DNA of 64,000 nt. It comes from Mesorhizobium_B sp035998495. GTDB lineage: Bacteria > Pseudomonadota > Alphaproteobacteria > Rhizobiales > Rhizobiaceae. Location of the stretch: NCBI GenBank assembly GCA_035998495.1, contig DASYHP010000036.1, forward strand, positions 1 through 64,000, read 5' to 3'. Shown piece by piece: positions 15,727 through 23,452 of this stretch. Within the stretch, counting starts at the first letter, position 1; each line of letters begins with the position of its first letter. The notes under the pieces are model-generated. The model saw only the letters and a list, made by a program, of their open reading frames with translations, had not been told where the DNA came from and searched no databases. Position numbers and translations under genes: made by a program.

Positions 15727-16760
15727 GCATTCGCGACGACAGCACTTCATCCGCGGGGCTTCGCTCCGCCGAGCCCGGTGAAAGCGAAGGGCAGAGTCGA
15801 CCCTCCCCCGCATCTCCCGTTTCCCCGCCCGCCGATCGCCCGACCTTCCTGGAGCGCATCGCGGGCCTGTTCGGGCGCCGCAACGGCGCGACCCTGCGCG
15901 AGGACATCGCCGAGGCGCTTGCCGAGAGCGACGGCGCGGGCGAGGCCTTCTCGCCGGGCGAGCGCGCCATGCTCGCCAACATCCTGGCGCTCCGTGAGGT
16001 GACGGTGGAGGACGTGATGGTTCCCCGCGCCGACATCAAGGCGGCCGAAATCGGCACCCGGCTGTCCGACCTGATGGAAATGTTCGAGCAGTCCGGCCAT
16101 TCCCGCATGCCGGTCTATTCCCGCACGCTGGACGATCCCCGCGGCATGGTCCACATCCGCGACGTGCTGTCGCATCTGACGCGCGCGGCGCGCCGCGAGG
16201 AAGGCGCCCAGGGGAGCGGCGTTCTTGACCTCGGGCGCGTCGATCTCGGCCAGACGATCGGCGAATTGAACCTCATCCGCAACGTGCATTTCGTGCCCCC
16301 TTCCATGCTGGCCTCCGACCTGATGGCCCGCATGCAGGCCACGCGCTCGCAGATGGCCCTGGTGATCGACGAGTATGGCGGCACCGATGGCCTCGCTTCG
16401 CTGGAGGACATCGTGGAGATGGTGGTGGGCGACATCGCCGACGAGCATGACGAGGAGGAGATCCTCATCACCCGCGTGGATGAGGGGAGCTTCGTGGTGG
16501 ACGCCAAGGCGGAGATCGAGGAAGTGGAGGACGCCGTCGGCGCGCCTCTCGACGTGGGCGAGCACGGCGACTCGGTGGAGACCATCGGCGGCCTGATCCT
16601 GAGCGTGCTGGGCCGGGTGCCGATCCGCGGCGAGGAGTTGCATGTCGTGCCCGGCTTCGCGTTCCATGTGCTTGACGCCGATCCGCGGCGGGTGAAGCGG
16701 GTGCGCATCGTGCGGCTCGACCGCGACGGGGCGTCCGGCGCGCGTTCGACGGACCGCTGA
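15723..16760 (+). CDS. CBS-domain CorC/HlyC-type protein
   Basis: A 345-residue soluble protein with two CBS domains (residues about 95-225: VEDVMVPRADIKAAE, then a second repeat with VIDEYGGTDGLASLEDIVE) and a C-terminal CorC_HlyC domain. Proteins of this type bind adenine nucleotides and associate with Mg/Co efflux or the cell envelope. It lacks the N-terminal DUF21 membrane domain, so it is the short CorC form. Overlap with ybeY and proximity to lnt match the conserved gene order. The first 35 residues are Pro/Ser-rich linker. Confidence 0.85.
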   Translation: MSIRDDSTSSAGLRSAEPGESEGQSRPSPASPVSPPADRPTFLERIAGLFGRRNGATLREDIAEALAESDGAGEAFSPGERAMLANILALREVTVEDVMVPRADIKAAEIGTRLSDLMEMFEQSGHSRMPVYSRTLDDPRGMVHIRDVLSHLTRAARREEGAQGSGVLDLGRVDLGQTIGELNLIRNVHFVPPSMLASDLMARMQATRSQMALVIDEYGGTDGLASLEDIVEMVVGDIADEHDEEEILITRVDEGSFVVDAKAEIEEVEDAVGAPLDVGEHGDSVETIGGLILSVLGRVPIRGEELHVVPGFAFHVLDADPRRVKRVRIVRLDRDGASGARSTDR

Positions 16761-16846
16761 ACGCAGGACAAGGCCGGGGCAAGGCCGCGCGTCCAAGACA
16801 AGGCAGGGCCATCGGGGCCGGGTCGCGCCGGACGAGGATTTTTCAC

Positions 16847-16889
16847 GCATGATCCTGTCCGAGGAATCTGCGACCTTTCGGGTTCATGC
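16847..16889. repeat. 43-bp dispersed repeat, copy 1
   Basis: The sequence begins GCATGATCCTGTCCGAGGAA and ends TTTCGGGTTCATGC, with an imperfect inverted arrangement (TCCGA .. TTTCGG). It matches copy 2 at 25001-25043 in reverse orientation at 35 or more of 43 positions. Elements of the GCATGATC..TTTCGGGATCATGC type are common between genes in Rhizobiales. This copy lies in the 5' flank of lnt and contains an in-frame ATG that could be mistaken for its start. Confidence 0.75.
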
Positions 16890-16911
16890 CTTGGCAAGAG
16901 GTTGGAGCGGA

Positions 16912-18501
16912 ATGGAACGCCTCGCCGGGCGGGTGATCCTGTTGTGGGGCTGGCGCCGCGCGCTTCTGGCGTTCGCCGCCGGCGCCTTCGCCGTTCTGGC
17001 CCACCCGCCTTTCGACTTCTTCGCCGCGCCCTTCCTTTCCTTCCCGATCCTGGCGTGGCTGCTCGACGGCGCCGTCTTCCGCGCGCCGGCGCCGCTTTGG
17101 CGGCGGCTGACCCCCTTCTTGGCGGTGGGATGGTGGTGGGGCTTCGGCTATTTCCTGGCCGGGCTGTGGTGGGTCGGCAGCGCCCTTCTCGTGGAGGCCG
17201 AGCAGTTCGCCTGGGCCTTGCCCTTCGCGGTGCTCGGGCTGCCCATGGTCATGGCGGTGTTCTTCGGCCTGGGCGCGGCGTTCGCCCGTCCCTTCTGGTC
17301 GGATGGCTTGGGGCGCATCGCGGCCCTGGCCTTCGGCTTCGGCCTGGCCGAGTGGCTGCGGGGCTGGGCGCTGACCGGCTTTCCCTGGAACCCGATCGGC
17401 TTCGCCGCCATGCCGGTCCCGCTTCTGATGCAAAGCGTGGGCGTCGTGGGCACGACGGGCATGAACGTGCTCAGCGTGTTCGTGTATGCGGCGCCGGCCC
17501 TTCTCGGCACGCGCCGCGGCGCCGTCGCAGGCCTGAGCTTGGCGCTCCTCCTGGGCGCGGCCCATCTCGGCTATGGCTGGTGGCGCCTGCAGGCGCCGCT
17601 CGGCGAGGCGACGGGCACGCTTTCCGTGCGCATCGTGCAGCCCAACATCGACCTGACCGAAAAGTGGGAAGGTCCGGCGCAGGAGCGCATCTTCGCCACC
17701 ACCATGGCGCTGTCGAAACCGCCCCCGTCCGACGCCCAAGCCCCGCCCGCCCTCGTTCTTTGGCCGGAAACCTCGGTCCCCTTCCTGTTCAACGAGCGCC
17801 CCGACGCGCTTCAGGCCATCGGCGAAATGCTGGGGCCGGACCAGCTTCTGCTCGCGGGCGCCGTGCGCGCGGAGTCCGACCCATCCGGGGGGGACGCCCG
17901 CTACTACAACGCCCTCGTCGCGGTGAGCGGGGAGGGCGTGATCGCCGACGCGGTGGACAAGGTCCACCTCGTGCCATTCGGCGAATACCTCCCGTTCTCG
18001 GGCCTGTTCGCCCGTTGGGGGGTGGACACCCTTGTGGCCGGCCCGATGAATTTCGCGGCCGGCCCGGCGCGCCGCTTGCTCATGCTGCCGGGCGGCGTGG
18101 TGGCTGCGCCCTTCATCTGCTACGAGATCATCTTCCCCGATCTGGTGATGGAGGCCGCCGCCGGGGCGGACGTCATCGTCAATGTCACGAACGACGCCTG
18201 GTTCGGCGACACGGCGGGCCCCTACCAGCATTTGCGCCAGGCGCAGATCCGCGCCGTCGAAACGGGCCGGCCGGTGCTTCGGGCAGCCAACAACGGCATC
18301 TCGGCCATCATCGATGCGCGGGGCCGCATCGCCGACGCGCTTGCGCTCAACGCGCGCGGCGCTATCGACGGCCGCGTCCCGCTTCATGCCCGCGCGGACA
18401 GGTTTTTCCTGGCACCGGAAGAGGTCGGCATTTTGATCCTCTGCTTCTTCTTTGCCGGAGGATCGATTTCTCTCCTAAGACGAAAGGTTAGAGTGAATTG
18501 A
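16912..18501 (+). CDS. lnt: apolipoprotein N-acyltransferase
   Basis: A 529-residue inner-membrane enzyme that adds the third acyl chain to the N-terminal Cys of lipoproteins. About seven hydrophobic helices (first 230 residues, and one at the C terminus) flank the nitrilase-like domain. The catalytic triad is visible: Glu286 (WPETSVP), Lys350 (VDKVHLVPFGEYLP) and Cys403 (ICYEIIFPD). The ATG at 16912 is used instead of an in-frame ATG at 16849 that lies in a dispersed repeat. Downstream of the CorC-like gene as in other alphaproteobacteria. Confidence 0.95.
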   Translation: MERLAGRVILLWGWRRALLAFAAGAFAVLAHPPFDFFAAPFLSFPILAWLLDGAVFRAPAPLWRRLTPFLAVGWWWGFGYFLAGLWWVGSALLVEAEQFAWALPFAVLGLPMVMAVFFGLGAAFARPFWSDGLGRIAALAFGFGLAEWLRGWALTGFPWNPIGFAAMPVPLLMQSVGVVGTTGMNVLSVFVYAAPALLGTRRGAVAGLSLALLLGAAHLGYGWWRLQAPLGEATGTLSVRIVQPNIDLTEKWEGPAQERIFATTMALSKPPPSDAQAPPALVLWPETSVPFLFNERPDALQAIGEMLGPDQLLLAGAVRAESDPSGGDARYYNALVAVSGEGVIADAVDKVHLVPFGEYLPFSGLFARWGVDTLVAGPMNFAAGPARRLLMLPGGVVAAPFICYEIIFPDLVMEAAAGADVIVNVTNDAWFGDTAGPYQHLRQAQIRAVETGRPVLRAANNGISAIIDARGRIADALALNARGAIDGRVPLHARADRFFLAPEEVGILILCFFFAGGSISLLRRKVRVN

Positions 18502-18633
18502 CATGCGGCCGGTGGCATGAGGCTGCTACTGTTGGCGATTTCCGACCTTGGCGCTTTGCGGTGCATGTGCCGCCCGGTGAAAAGGTGTATGGGAGCCAAA
18601 GGCCGTCCAAGAGCCTGACCAAGGGGGTCCATC

Positions 18634-19047
18634 ATGGCGACAGAGAACAAGAAGAAGCCGGAACCGACCGATGTGCATGTGGGGGCTCGCCTGCGCCTGC
18701 GCCGCAACATGCTGGGCATGAGCCAGGAGAAGCTTGGCGAGGCGCTGGGCATCACCTTTCAGCAGATCCAGAAATACGAGAAGGGCACGAATCGGGTCGG
18801 CGCCAGCCGGCTGCAGGCCATGGCTTCGGTGCTCGGGGTGCCCGTCTCGTTCTTCTTCGATGAGGGGCCATCCAGCAACGCGGCTCAAGCGGGATTCGCG
18901 GAAGGGGACCAGGCGGCTTACGCGGTCGAGCCGGTCGGCAGCGCCGAAGGGCTGCAACTCCACCGCGCCTTCATGCGGATCTCCAACCCCAAGATCCGCC
19001 GCCGCGTCATCGATCTTGTGAAGGCGCTCGCTGACAGCGAAGGTTGA
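18634..19047 (+). CDS. XRE-family helix-turn-helix regulator
   Basis: A 137-residue DNA-binding protein. The HTH_3 domain spans about residues 15-75 (VGARLRLRRNMLGMSQEKLG, then GITFQQIQKYEKGTNRV). The C-terminal half is short and acidic, with a conserved block LHRAFMRISNPKIRRRVID typical of a rhizobial regulator family found between lnt and metK. Its targets are unknown; the position suggests a link to methionine or SAM metabolism, but that is inference. The 130-base spacer from lnt leaves room for its own promoter. Confidence 0.85.
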   Translation: MATENKKKPEPTDVHVGARLRLRRNMLGMSQEKLGEALGITFQQIQKYEKGTNRVGASRLQAMASVLGVPVSFFFDEGPSSNAAQAGFAEGDQAAYAVEPVGSAEGLQLHRAFMRISNPKIRRRVIDLVKALADSEG

Positions 19048-19089
19048 ACGGCTCCTGCCGATCGGCGCGGAATCCCCCGCTTCGACTTC

Positions 19090-19117
19090 TTGACGGTGCA
19101 GCGAAGCTTTCGATAAC
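19090..19117 (+). promoter_or_regulatory. possible sigma-70-type promoter of metK
   Basis: TTGACG (19090-19095) and GATAAC (19112-19117) are spaced by 16 bases, about 55 bases ahead of the metK GTG. This is a fair match to a housekeeping promoter. No fold resembling a known SAM riboswitch is apparent in the 126-base leader between the regulator gene and metK. Confidence 0.35.
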
Positions 19118-19173
19118 AGGTTCCTCGCCATGGGCGGGGCGGCTTCGACCCATGTCTGAGGGGATTTATTGGC

Positions 19174-20460
19174 GTGCGGCAGAACTATCTTTTCACATCC
19201 GAGTCCGTATCGGAGGGGCATCCCGACAAGGTATGCGACCGCATCTCGGATGAGATCGTCGATCTCGTCTATCGCGAGGCTCGCAAGGCCGGCATGGACC
19301 CCTGGACGGTTCGCGTGGCCTGCGAAACGCTGGCCACCACCAACCGGGTCGTGATCGCGGGCGAGGTGCGCGTGCCCGACAGCCTGTGCAAGCGCGGCTC
19401 CGATGGCGCGATCCTGAAGGACGCCGCGGGCAACCCCGTGATCAACCCCGCGAAGTTCCGGGCCGCCGCGCGCAAGGCGATCCGCGCCATCGGCTACGAG
19501 CAGAAGGGCTTTCACTGGCGTTCGGTGAAGATCGACGTGCTCCTGCATGGCCAGTCCGCGCATATTGCGCAGGGCGTGGACAGCGCCGCCGACCGGCAGG
19601 GCGAGGAGGGCGCGGGCGACCAGGGCATCATGTTCGGCTATGCCTGCCGCGAAACGCCTGAGCTGATGCCGGCCCCCATCTATTACAGCCACAAGATCCT
19701 GGAACTGCTTTCGGAAGCCCGCCGCGGAGGCCAGGGCGAGGTGGCCAGGCTTGGGCCGGACGCCAAGAGCCAGGTGACGGTCGCCTACCAGGACGGGGTG
19801 CCGTCCTCGGTCACGCAGATCGTCCTTTCGACTCAGCATCTGGACGAAAGCTGGGACTCGCGAAAAGTCCGCAGCGTCGTCGAGCCCTATATCCGCGAGG
19901 CGCTGTCCTCGGGCGGGCTCGAGATCGCCGAGGATTGCAACTGGTACATCAACCCCACGGGCAAGTTCGTGATCGGCGGGCCGGACGGGGATGCGGGGCT
20001 GACGGGCCGCAAGATCATCGTGGACACCTATGGCGGGGCGGCGCCGCATGGCGGCGGCGCGTTTTCGGGCAAGGACACGACCAAGGTGGACCGCTCGGCG
20101 GCCTATGCCGCGCGCTACCTCGCCAAGAACGTGGTGGCGGCCAAGCTCGCCGACCGCTGCACGATCCAGCTCGCCTACGCCATCGGCGTCGCCCAGCCCC
20201 TGTCGGTCTATGTCAATCTCCACGGCACCGGCAAGGTGGACGAAGCCAGGCTGGAAGAGGCGTTGCGCGAAGTGATGGACCTGTCGCCATCGGGCATCCG
20301 GCGGCATCTCGACCTCAACAAGCCCATCTACGCCAAGACCACGGCCTACGGCCATTTCGGCCGCAAGCCCGGCCGCGACGGCTCCTTCGCCTGGGAACGG
20401 ACAGACCTCGTGAAGTCCCTTCAGAAGGTGCTCGCCAACGGCAAGGCGGTGGCGGCCTGA
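19174..20460 (+). CDS. metK: S-adenosylmethionine synthetase
   Basis: A 428-residue enzyme that makes SAM from methionine and ATP. Signature motifs include TSESVSEGHPDKVCDRISDE (near residue 8) and GGGAFSGKDTTKVDRSAAY (near 291). It is longer than the E. coli form, with the insertion near residue 60-80 seen in alphaproteobacteria. GTG 19174 is the start that gives the family N terminus (MRQNYLFTSE). trmB follows with overlapping codons, which couples SAM supply to a SAM-dependent tRNA methyltransferase. Confidence 0.95.
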   Translation: MRQNYLFTSESVSEGHPDKVCDRISDEIVDLVYREARKAGMDPWTVRVACETLATTNRVVIAGEVRVPDSLCKRGSDGAILKDAAGNPVINPAKFRAAARKAIRAIGYEQKGFHWRSVKIDVLLHGQSAHIAQGVDSAADRQGEEGAGDQGIMFGYACRETPELMPAPIYYSHKILELLSEARRGGQGEVARLGPDAKSQVTVAYQDGVPSSVTQIVLSTQHLDESWDSRKVRSVVEPYIREALSSGGLEIAEDCNWYINPTGKFVIGGPDGDAGLTGRKIIVDTYGGAAPHGGGAFSGKDTTKVDRSAAYAARYLAKNVVAAKLADRCTIQLAYAIGVAQPLSVYVNLHGTGKVDEARLEEALREVMDLSPSGIRRHLDLNKPIYAKTTAYGHFGRKPGRDGSFAWERTDLVKSLQKVLANGKAVAA

Positions 20461-21215
20461 ACGGCGACGACAGCGCTCTGGACACGCTTGGCCGCCGCTC
20501 CGAGGCGTTCTGGGGCCGCCGCCAGGGCAAGCCCCTTCGCCCACAGGCCGCCGCGGCCATGGGCGAGGTGCTGCCACGCTTTCTCCTGTCGTTGGACGAG
20601 CCGGCTCCAAGCGATCTTCGGCGGCTGTTCCCGACCCCTGTCGAAACCATCCGGCTGGAGATCGGCTTCGGCGGCGGCGAGCATCTGCGCAGCGAAGCCG
20701 CCCGCTTCCCTCAGATCGGCCTCATCGGCGTGGAGCCCTTCGTCAACGGCATGGCCAAGATGGCGGCCGCTTTGGCCGCCCAGCCGCTCGGCAACATCCG
20801 GTTGTTCGACGCCGACGCCACGCTCCTCCTCGACTGGCTCCCCGATGCGAGTCTCAGCCGGATCGACCTGCTTTACCCCGATCCCTGGCCCAAGCGGCGG
20901 CACTGGAAGCGCCGCTTCGTGAGCGCCAGGAACCTCGACCGCATGGTGCGCGTGCTCCACCCCGGGGCCACGTTCCGCTTCGCCTCCGACATCGCCGACT
21001 ACGTGAACTGGACGCTGCTTCACATGCGCGCCCATCCCGCCTTCACATGGGAGGCGTGCGAGGCCGAGGATTGGCGTGAAGCGTGGGACGGCTGGCCCGG
21101 CACGCGCTACGAGGCCAAGGCCCTGCGAGAGGGCCGCGCGCCGGCTTATCTGCGCTTCCGACGCCTTCAAGAGCGGGCCGGCCGATTCCCCGGCGTTTCT
21201 CCCTCGTTGACTTGA
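20457..21215 (+). CDS. trmB: tRNA (guanine-N7-)-methyltransferase
   Basis: A 252-residue methyltransferase that forms m7G46 in tRNA. The SAM motif RLEIGFGGGEHL (near residue 64) and the substrate motif YPDPWPKRRHWKRR (near 141) are clear, and the N-terminal FWGRRQGKPLRPQ block of the family is present. No in-frame ATG, GTG or TTG exists between the metK stop and that block; the first ATG (20559) would delete it. The likely start is therefore CTG 20457, overlapping the metK stop as CTGA, or CTG 20478. A nearby sequencing error could also explain this. Confidence 0.8.
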   Translation: MNGDDSALDTLGRRSEAFWGRRQGKPLRPQAAAAMGEVLPRFLLSLDEPAPSDLRRLFPTPVETIRLEIGFGGGEHLRSEAARFPQIGLIGVEPFVNGMAKMAAALAAQPLGNIRLFDADATLLLDWLPDASLSRIDLLYPDPWPKRRHWKRRFVSARNLDRMVRVLHPGATFRFASDIADYVNWTLLHMRAHPAFTWEACEAEDWREAWDGWPGTRYEAKALREGRAPAYLRFRRLQERAGRFPGVSPSLT

Positions 21216-21300
21216 GAAGTCCGCGCCCAAGTTAGACGTCGAATGCCGGGCGGTCCTCCGCGGACCCCAAGCCCCGGACGTCAGTGGAAAGGATCGTTCT

Positions 21301-21840
21301 ATGCGGACCAGCTTGCTCGTCGCCGCCTTTGGCGCCCTTGCGCTTGCCCTGGGAGGGCTAGCGAATCCAGGCTGGGCGCAAACGGCCGCGCCAGCGCCCC
21401 AGCCGCCGGCCACCGGCGGACCAGCCGCCGCCGTGGATGCGAAGAACGTGGACCACATGGTCGTTGTGGCGCCTCTCAACTCCGTTTACCAGGACATCCC
21501 CACGCTTGTGGACAAGATGAAGAACGACGCAAGCGAGGCGGTGTGGGCGGGAGGCCCGGTGGGCGGCGCGAGCCAGGCGGCGGTCGGGCAACTCGCCCAG
21601 GCGCTGGGCGTCAATCCAGAAGAGGTGATCTACAAGGCTTTCCCGAACGAGGCCGAAGCCGCGGCGGGCATCGCCGGCGGCCAGGCCGACATCGCCATGC
21701 TGCCCTTGAGCGCGGTCGCCGAGCGCGCCGAAGAGGGCAATGTCCGCATCCTGGCCATCGCGAGCGAAACGCCGCTTCAGGGCTTGGCCGTGCCCACTTT
21801 GAGGGACCAGGGCATCGACGTGGTGGCGCGAGCCCAGTGA
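21301..21840 (+). CDS. secreted half-TctC-like protein
   Basis: A 179-residue protein with a signal peptide (cleavage near GWAQT, residue 27), an Ala/Pro linker and one domain. The domain matches the second lobe of TctC-type solute-binding proteins: AVWAGGPVGGASQAAVGQLA aligns with SWGGGSAGGTDHITAGQIA in the TctC encoded at 22008, and the match runs to the end (GQADIAML, VRILAIASE, LRDQGIDVV). The first lobe is absent, so a normal clamshell site cannot form. It may be a decayed duplicate or an accessory factor of the adjacent transporter. It has its own ATG and periplasmic signal, which suggests that it is still made. Confidence 0.7.
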   Translation: MRTSLLVAAFGALALALGGLANPGWAQTAAPAPQPPATGGPAAAVDAKNVDHMVVVAPLNSVYQDIPTLVDKMKNDASEAVWAGGPVGGASQAAVGQLAQALGVNPEEVIYKAFPNEAEAAAGIAGGQADIAMLPLSAVAERAEEGNVRILAIASETPLQGLAVPTLRDQGIDVVARAQ

Positions 21841-22007
21841 CCGCCAAGCCGCGTTTCCTCGATCGTTCCTGCCGTTGGCGCCGCGCCGGCCGCTCGGCTC
21901 GCCGTTGACAAGGCCGCTTGCCGCCCGAAATATCCTGCCGCAGGTGCGGAGGTCCCGATGTCCCGATGGACGTTCGGAAGGAAAGCGCCGGACAGGGAGG
22001 AAGATCG

Positions 22008-22958
22008 ATGCGTAGAATGTTCGCCGCGGCCGCCATGGCCGCCGGGCTCTTGGCTGCCGTCCCCGCTTGGGGCGCCGACTACACCATCATCGCGCCCGCG
22101 GCGCCTGGCGGCGGCTGGGACCAGACGGCGCGCTCCATGCAGGCGGCGCTGCAGGAAGCCGGCATTTCCGAGAGCGTGCAGGTGGTCAACGTGCCGGGCG
22201 CCGGCGGCACGGTCGGGCTCGCGCAGTTCGTCAACCAGGCCAATGGCGATCCCAACCAGTTGATCGTCGGCGGCTATGTGATGGTGGGGGCGGTGCTCAC
22301 CAACCAGTCGCCCGTGACCCTCGACCAGATCACGCCCATCGCCCGGCTCACCGGCGAGTACGAAGCCATCGTCGTGCCGGCCTCCTCCGACATCCAGGAC
22401 ATGGCCGGCCTGGTCGAGCGGCTCAAGGCCGATCCCGGCGCGGTGAGCTGGGGCGGCGGCTCGGCCGGCGGCACCGACCACATCACGGCGGGCCAGATCG
22501 CCAAGGCGGTCGGCGTCGACCCCACCAAGATCAACTATGTCGCCTTTTCCGGCGGTGGCGAGGCGCTGGCCGCCATCCTCGGCGGGCAGGTTACGGTGGG
22601 CATCTCGAGCCTCTCTGAGTTCGCCTCGCAGATCGAGGCCGGCCAGCTCCGGCTGCTCGGCGTGTCCAGCGAGGAGCGCATCGAGGGCGTGGACGCGCCC
22701 ACCTTCAAGGAGGCGGGCGTGGACGTCGCCATCCAGAACTGGCGCATGGTGGCCGCGGCGCCCGGCATCACGGACGAGCAGAAGGCCGCCATCACCGCCG
22801 ACATCGAGAAAATGGTGAATTCGGAGGCCTGGCAGAAGACTCTCGCCGACAAGGGCTGGTCCAACACCTACCTCGCCGGTGATGAATTCGCCGCCCAGCT
22901 CGCCCAGGACATCCAATCCACCCAGGCCATCCTCAAAGACATCGGCCTCGTGCAATGA
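22008..22958 (+). CDS. tctC: tripartite tricarboxylate transporter substrate-binding protein
   Basis: A 316-residue periplasmic binding protein of the Bug/TctC family with a signal peptide ending near PAWGAD (residue 24). Conserved segments include IIAPAAPGGGWDQTARSM and VNVPGAGGTVGLAQF. The start ATG is preceded by GGAGGAAG. It delivers tricarboxylates or another carboxylic acid to the membrane subunits encoded next (tctB, tctA). The ligand cannot be told from sequence. Its stop overlaps the tctB ATG, so the three genes form one unit. Confidence 0.92.
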   Translation: MRRMFAAAAMAAGLLAAVPAWGADYTIIAPAAPGGGWDQTARSMQAALQEAGISESVQVVNVPGAGGTVGLAQFVNQANGDPNQLIVGGYVMVGAVLTNQSPVTLDQITPIARLTGEYEAIVVPASSDIQDMAGLVERLKADPGAVSWGGGSAGGTDHITAGQIAKAVGVDPTKINYVAFSGGGEALAAILGGQVTVGISSLSEFASQIEAGQLRLLGVSSEERIEGVDAPTFKEAGVDVAIQNWRMVAAAPGITDEQKAAITADIEKMVNSEAWQKTLADKGWSNTYLAGDEFAAQLAQDIQSTQAILKDIGLVQ

Positions 22959-23449
22959 CCGTCGAGGCCGGGGGGCCGGGAGCCTCCCGCCCCCGCGGGC
23001 CCGACCGCGGCGGCCTTTTGATCGCCGCGGGGCTGCTTCTGCTTGGGCTCGTCATCGGCCTGAACGCCACCACCATCGGCGGCCCTGCGGGCTATTCCCC
23101 CGTCGGCCCCCGAACGGTGCCCCTCATCGTCGCGGGCGGCCTCCTGGTTCTCGGCGCGCTGACGGCCGTCGCCGCCTTCCGCCGCGATTTTCCCGACCGC
23201 GAGCCGGTCGAACTGCCGCCCATGGCCTGGGTCGTCGGCGGACTGCTCGCCCAGATGCTGACCATGCGGACCGTCGGCTTTTCCGTCGCCACGGGCCTGC
23301 TTTTCGCATTGACGGCGCGGGGCTTCGGGCGCGGGCCGCTTTGGCTCACCATCCCCTTGGGCGTCGTCTTCGCCTTCGCGGTCTGGGTCGTCTTCGCCAA
23401 AGGGCTCCAACTCTCCTTGCCGGCCGGCCCGCTGGAGCGGCTCTTTTAG
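22955..23449 (+). CDS. tctB: tripartite tricarboxylate transporter small membrane subunit
   Basis: A 164-residue inner-membrane protein with four hydrophobic segments, the usual form of TctB. It begins with a short polar Arg/Gly-rich stretch before the first helix (LLIAAGLLLLGLVIGLNAT). TctB associates with the large TctA permease. It starts in the overlap with tctC and ends three bases before tctA. The family is weakly conserved in sequence, so the call rests mostly on size, topology and position. Confidence 0.88.
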   Translation: MTVEAGGPGASRPRGPDRGGLLIAAGLLLLGLVIGLNATTIGGPAGYSPVGPRTVPLIVAGGLLVLGALTAVAAFRRDFPDREPVELPPMAWVVGGLLAQMLTMRTVGFSVATGLLFALTARGFGRGPLWLTIPLGVVFAFAVWVVFAKGLQLSLPAGPLERLF

Positions 23450-23452
23450 CTC

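Noticed and set aside
16849..16911. An earlier start for lnt at the ATG 16849.
   Set aside because: That ATG lies in a dispersed repeat (16847-16889) and adds residues unlike the Lnt N terminus; 16912 fits better.
19048..19173. A SAM riboswitch in the metK leader.
   Set aside because: No recognisable SAM-II, SAM-V or SAM/SAH-type pattern was found by eye; only a possible promoter was noted. A covariance-model search would settle it.
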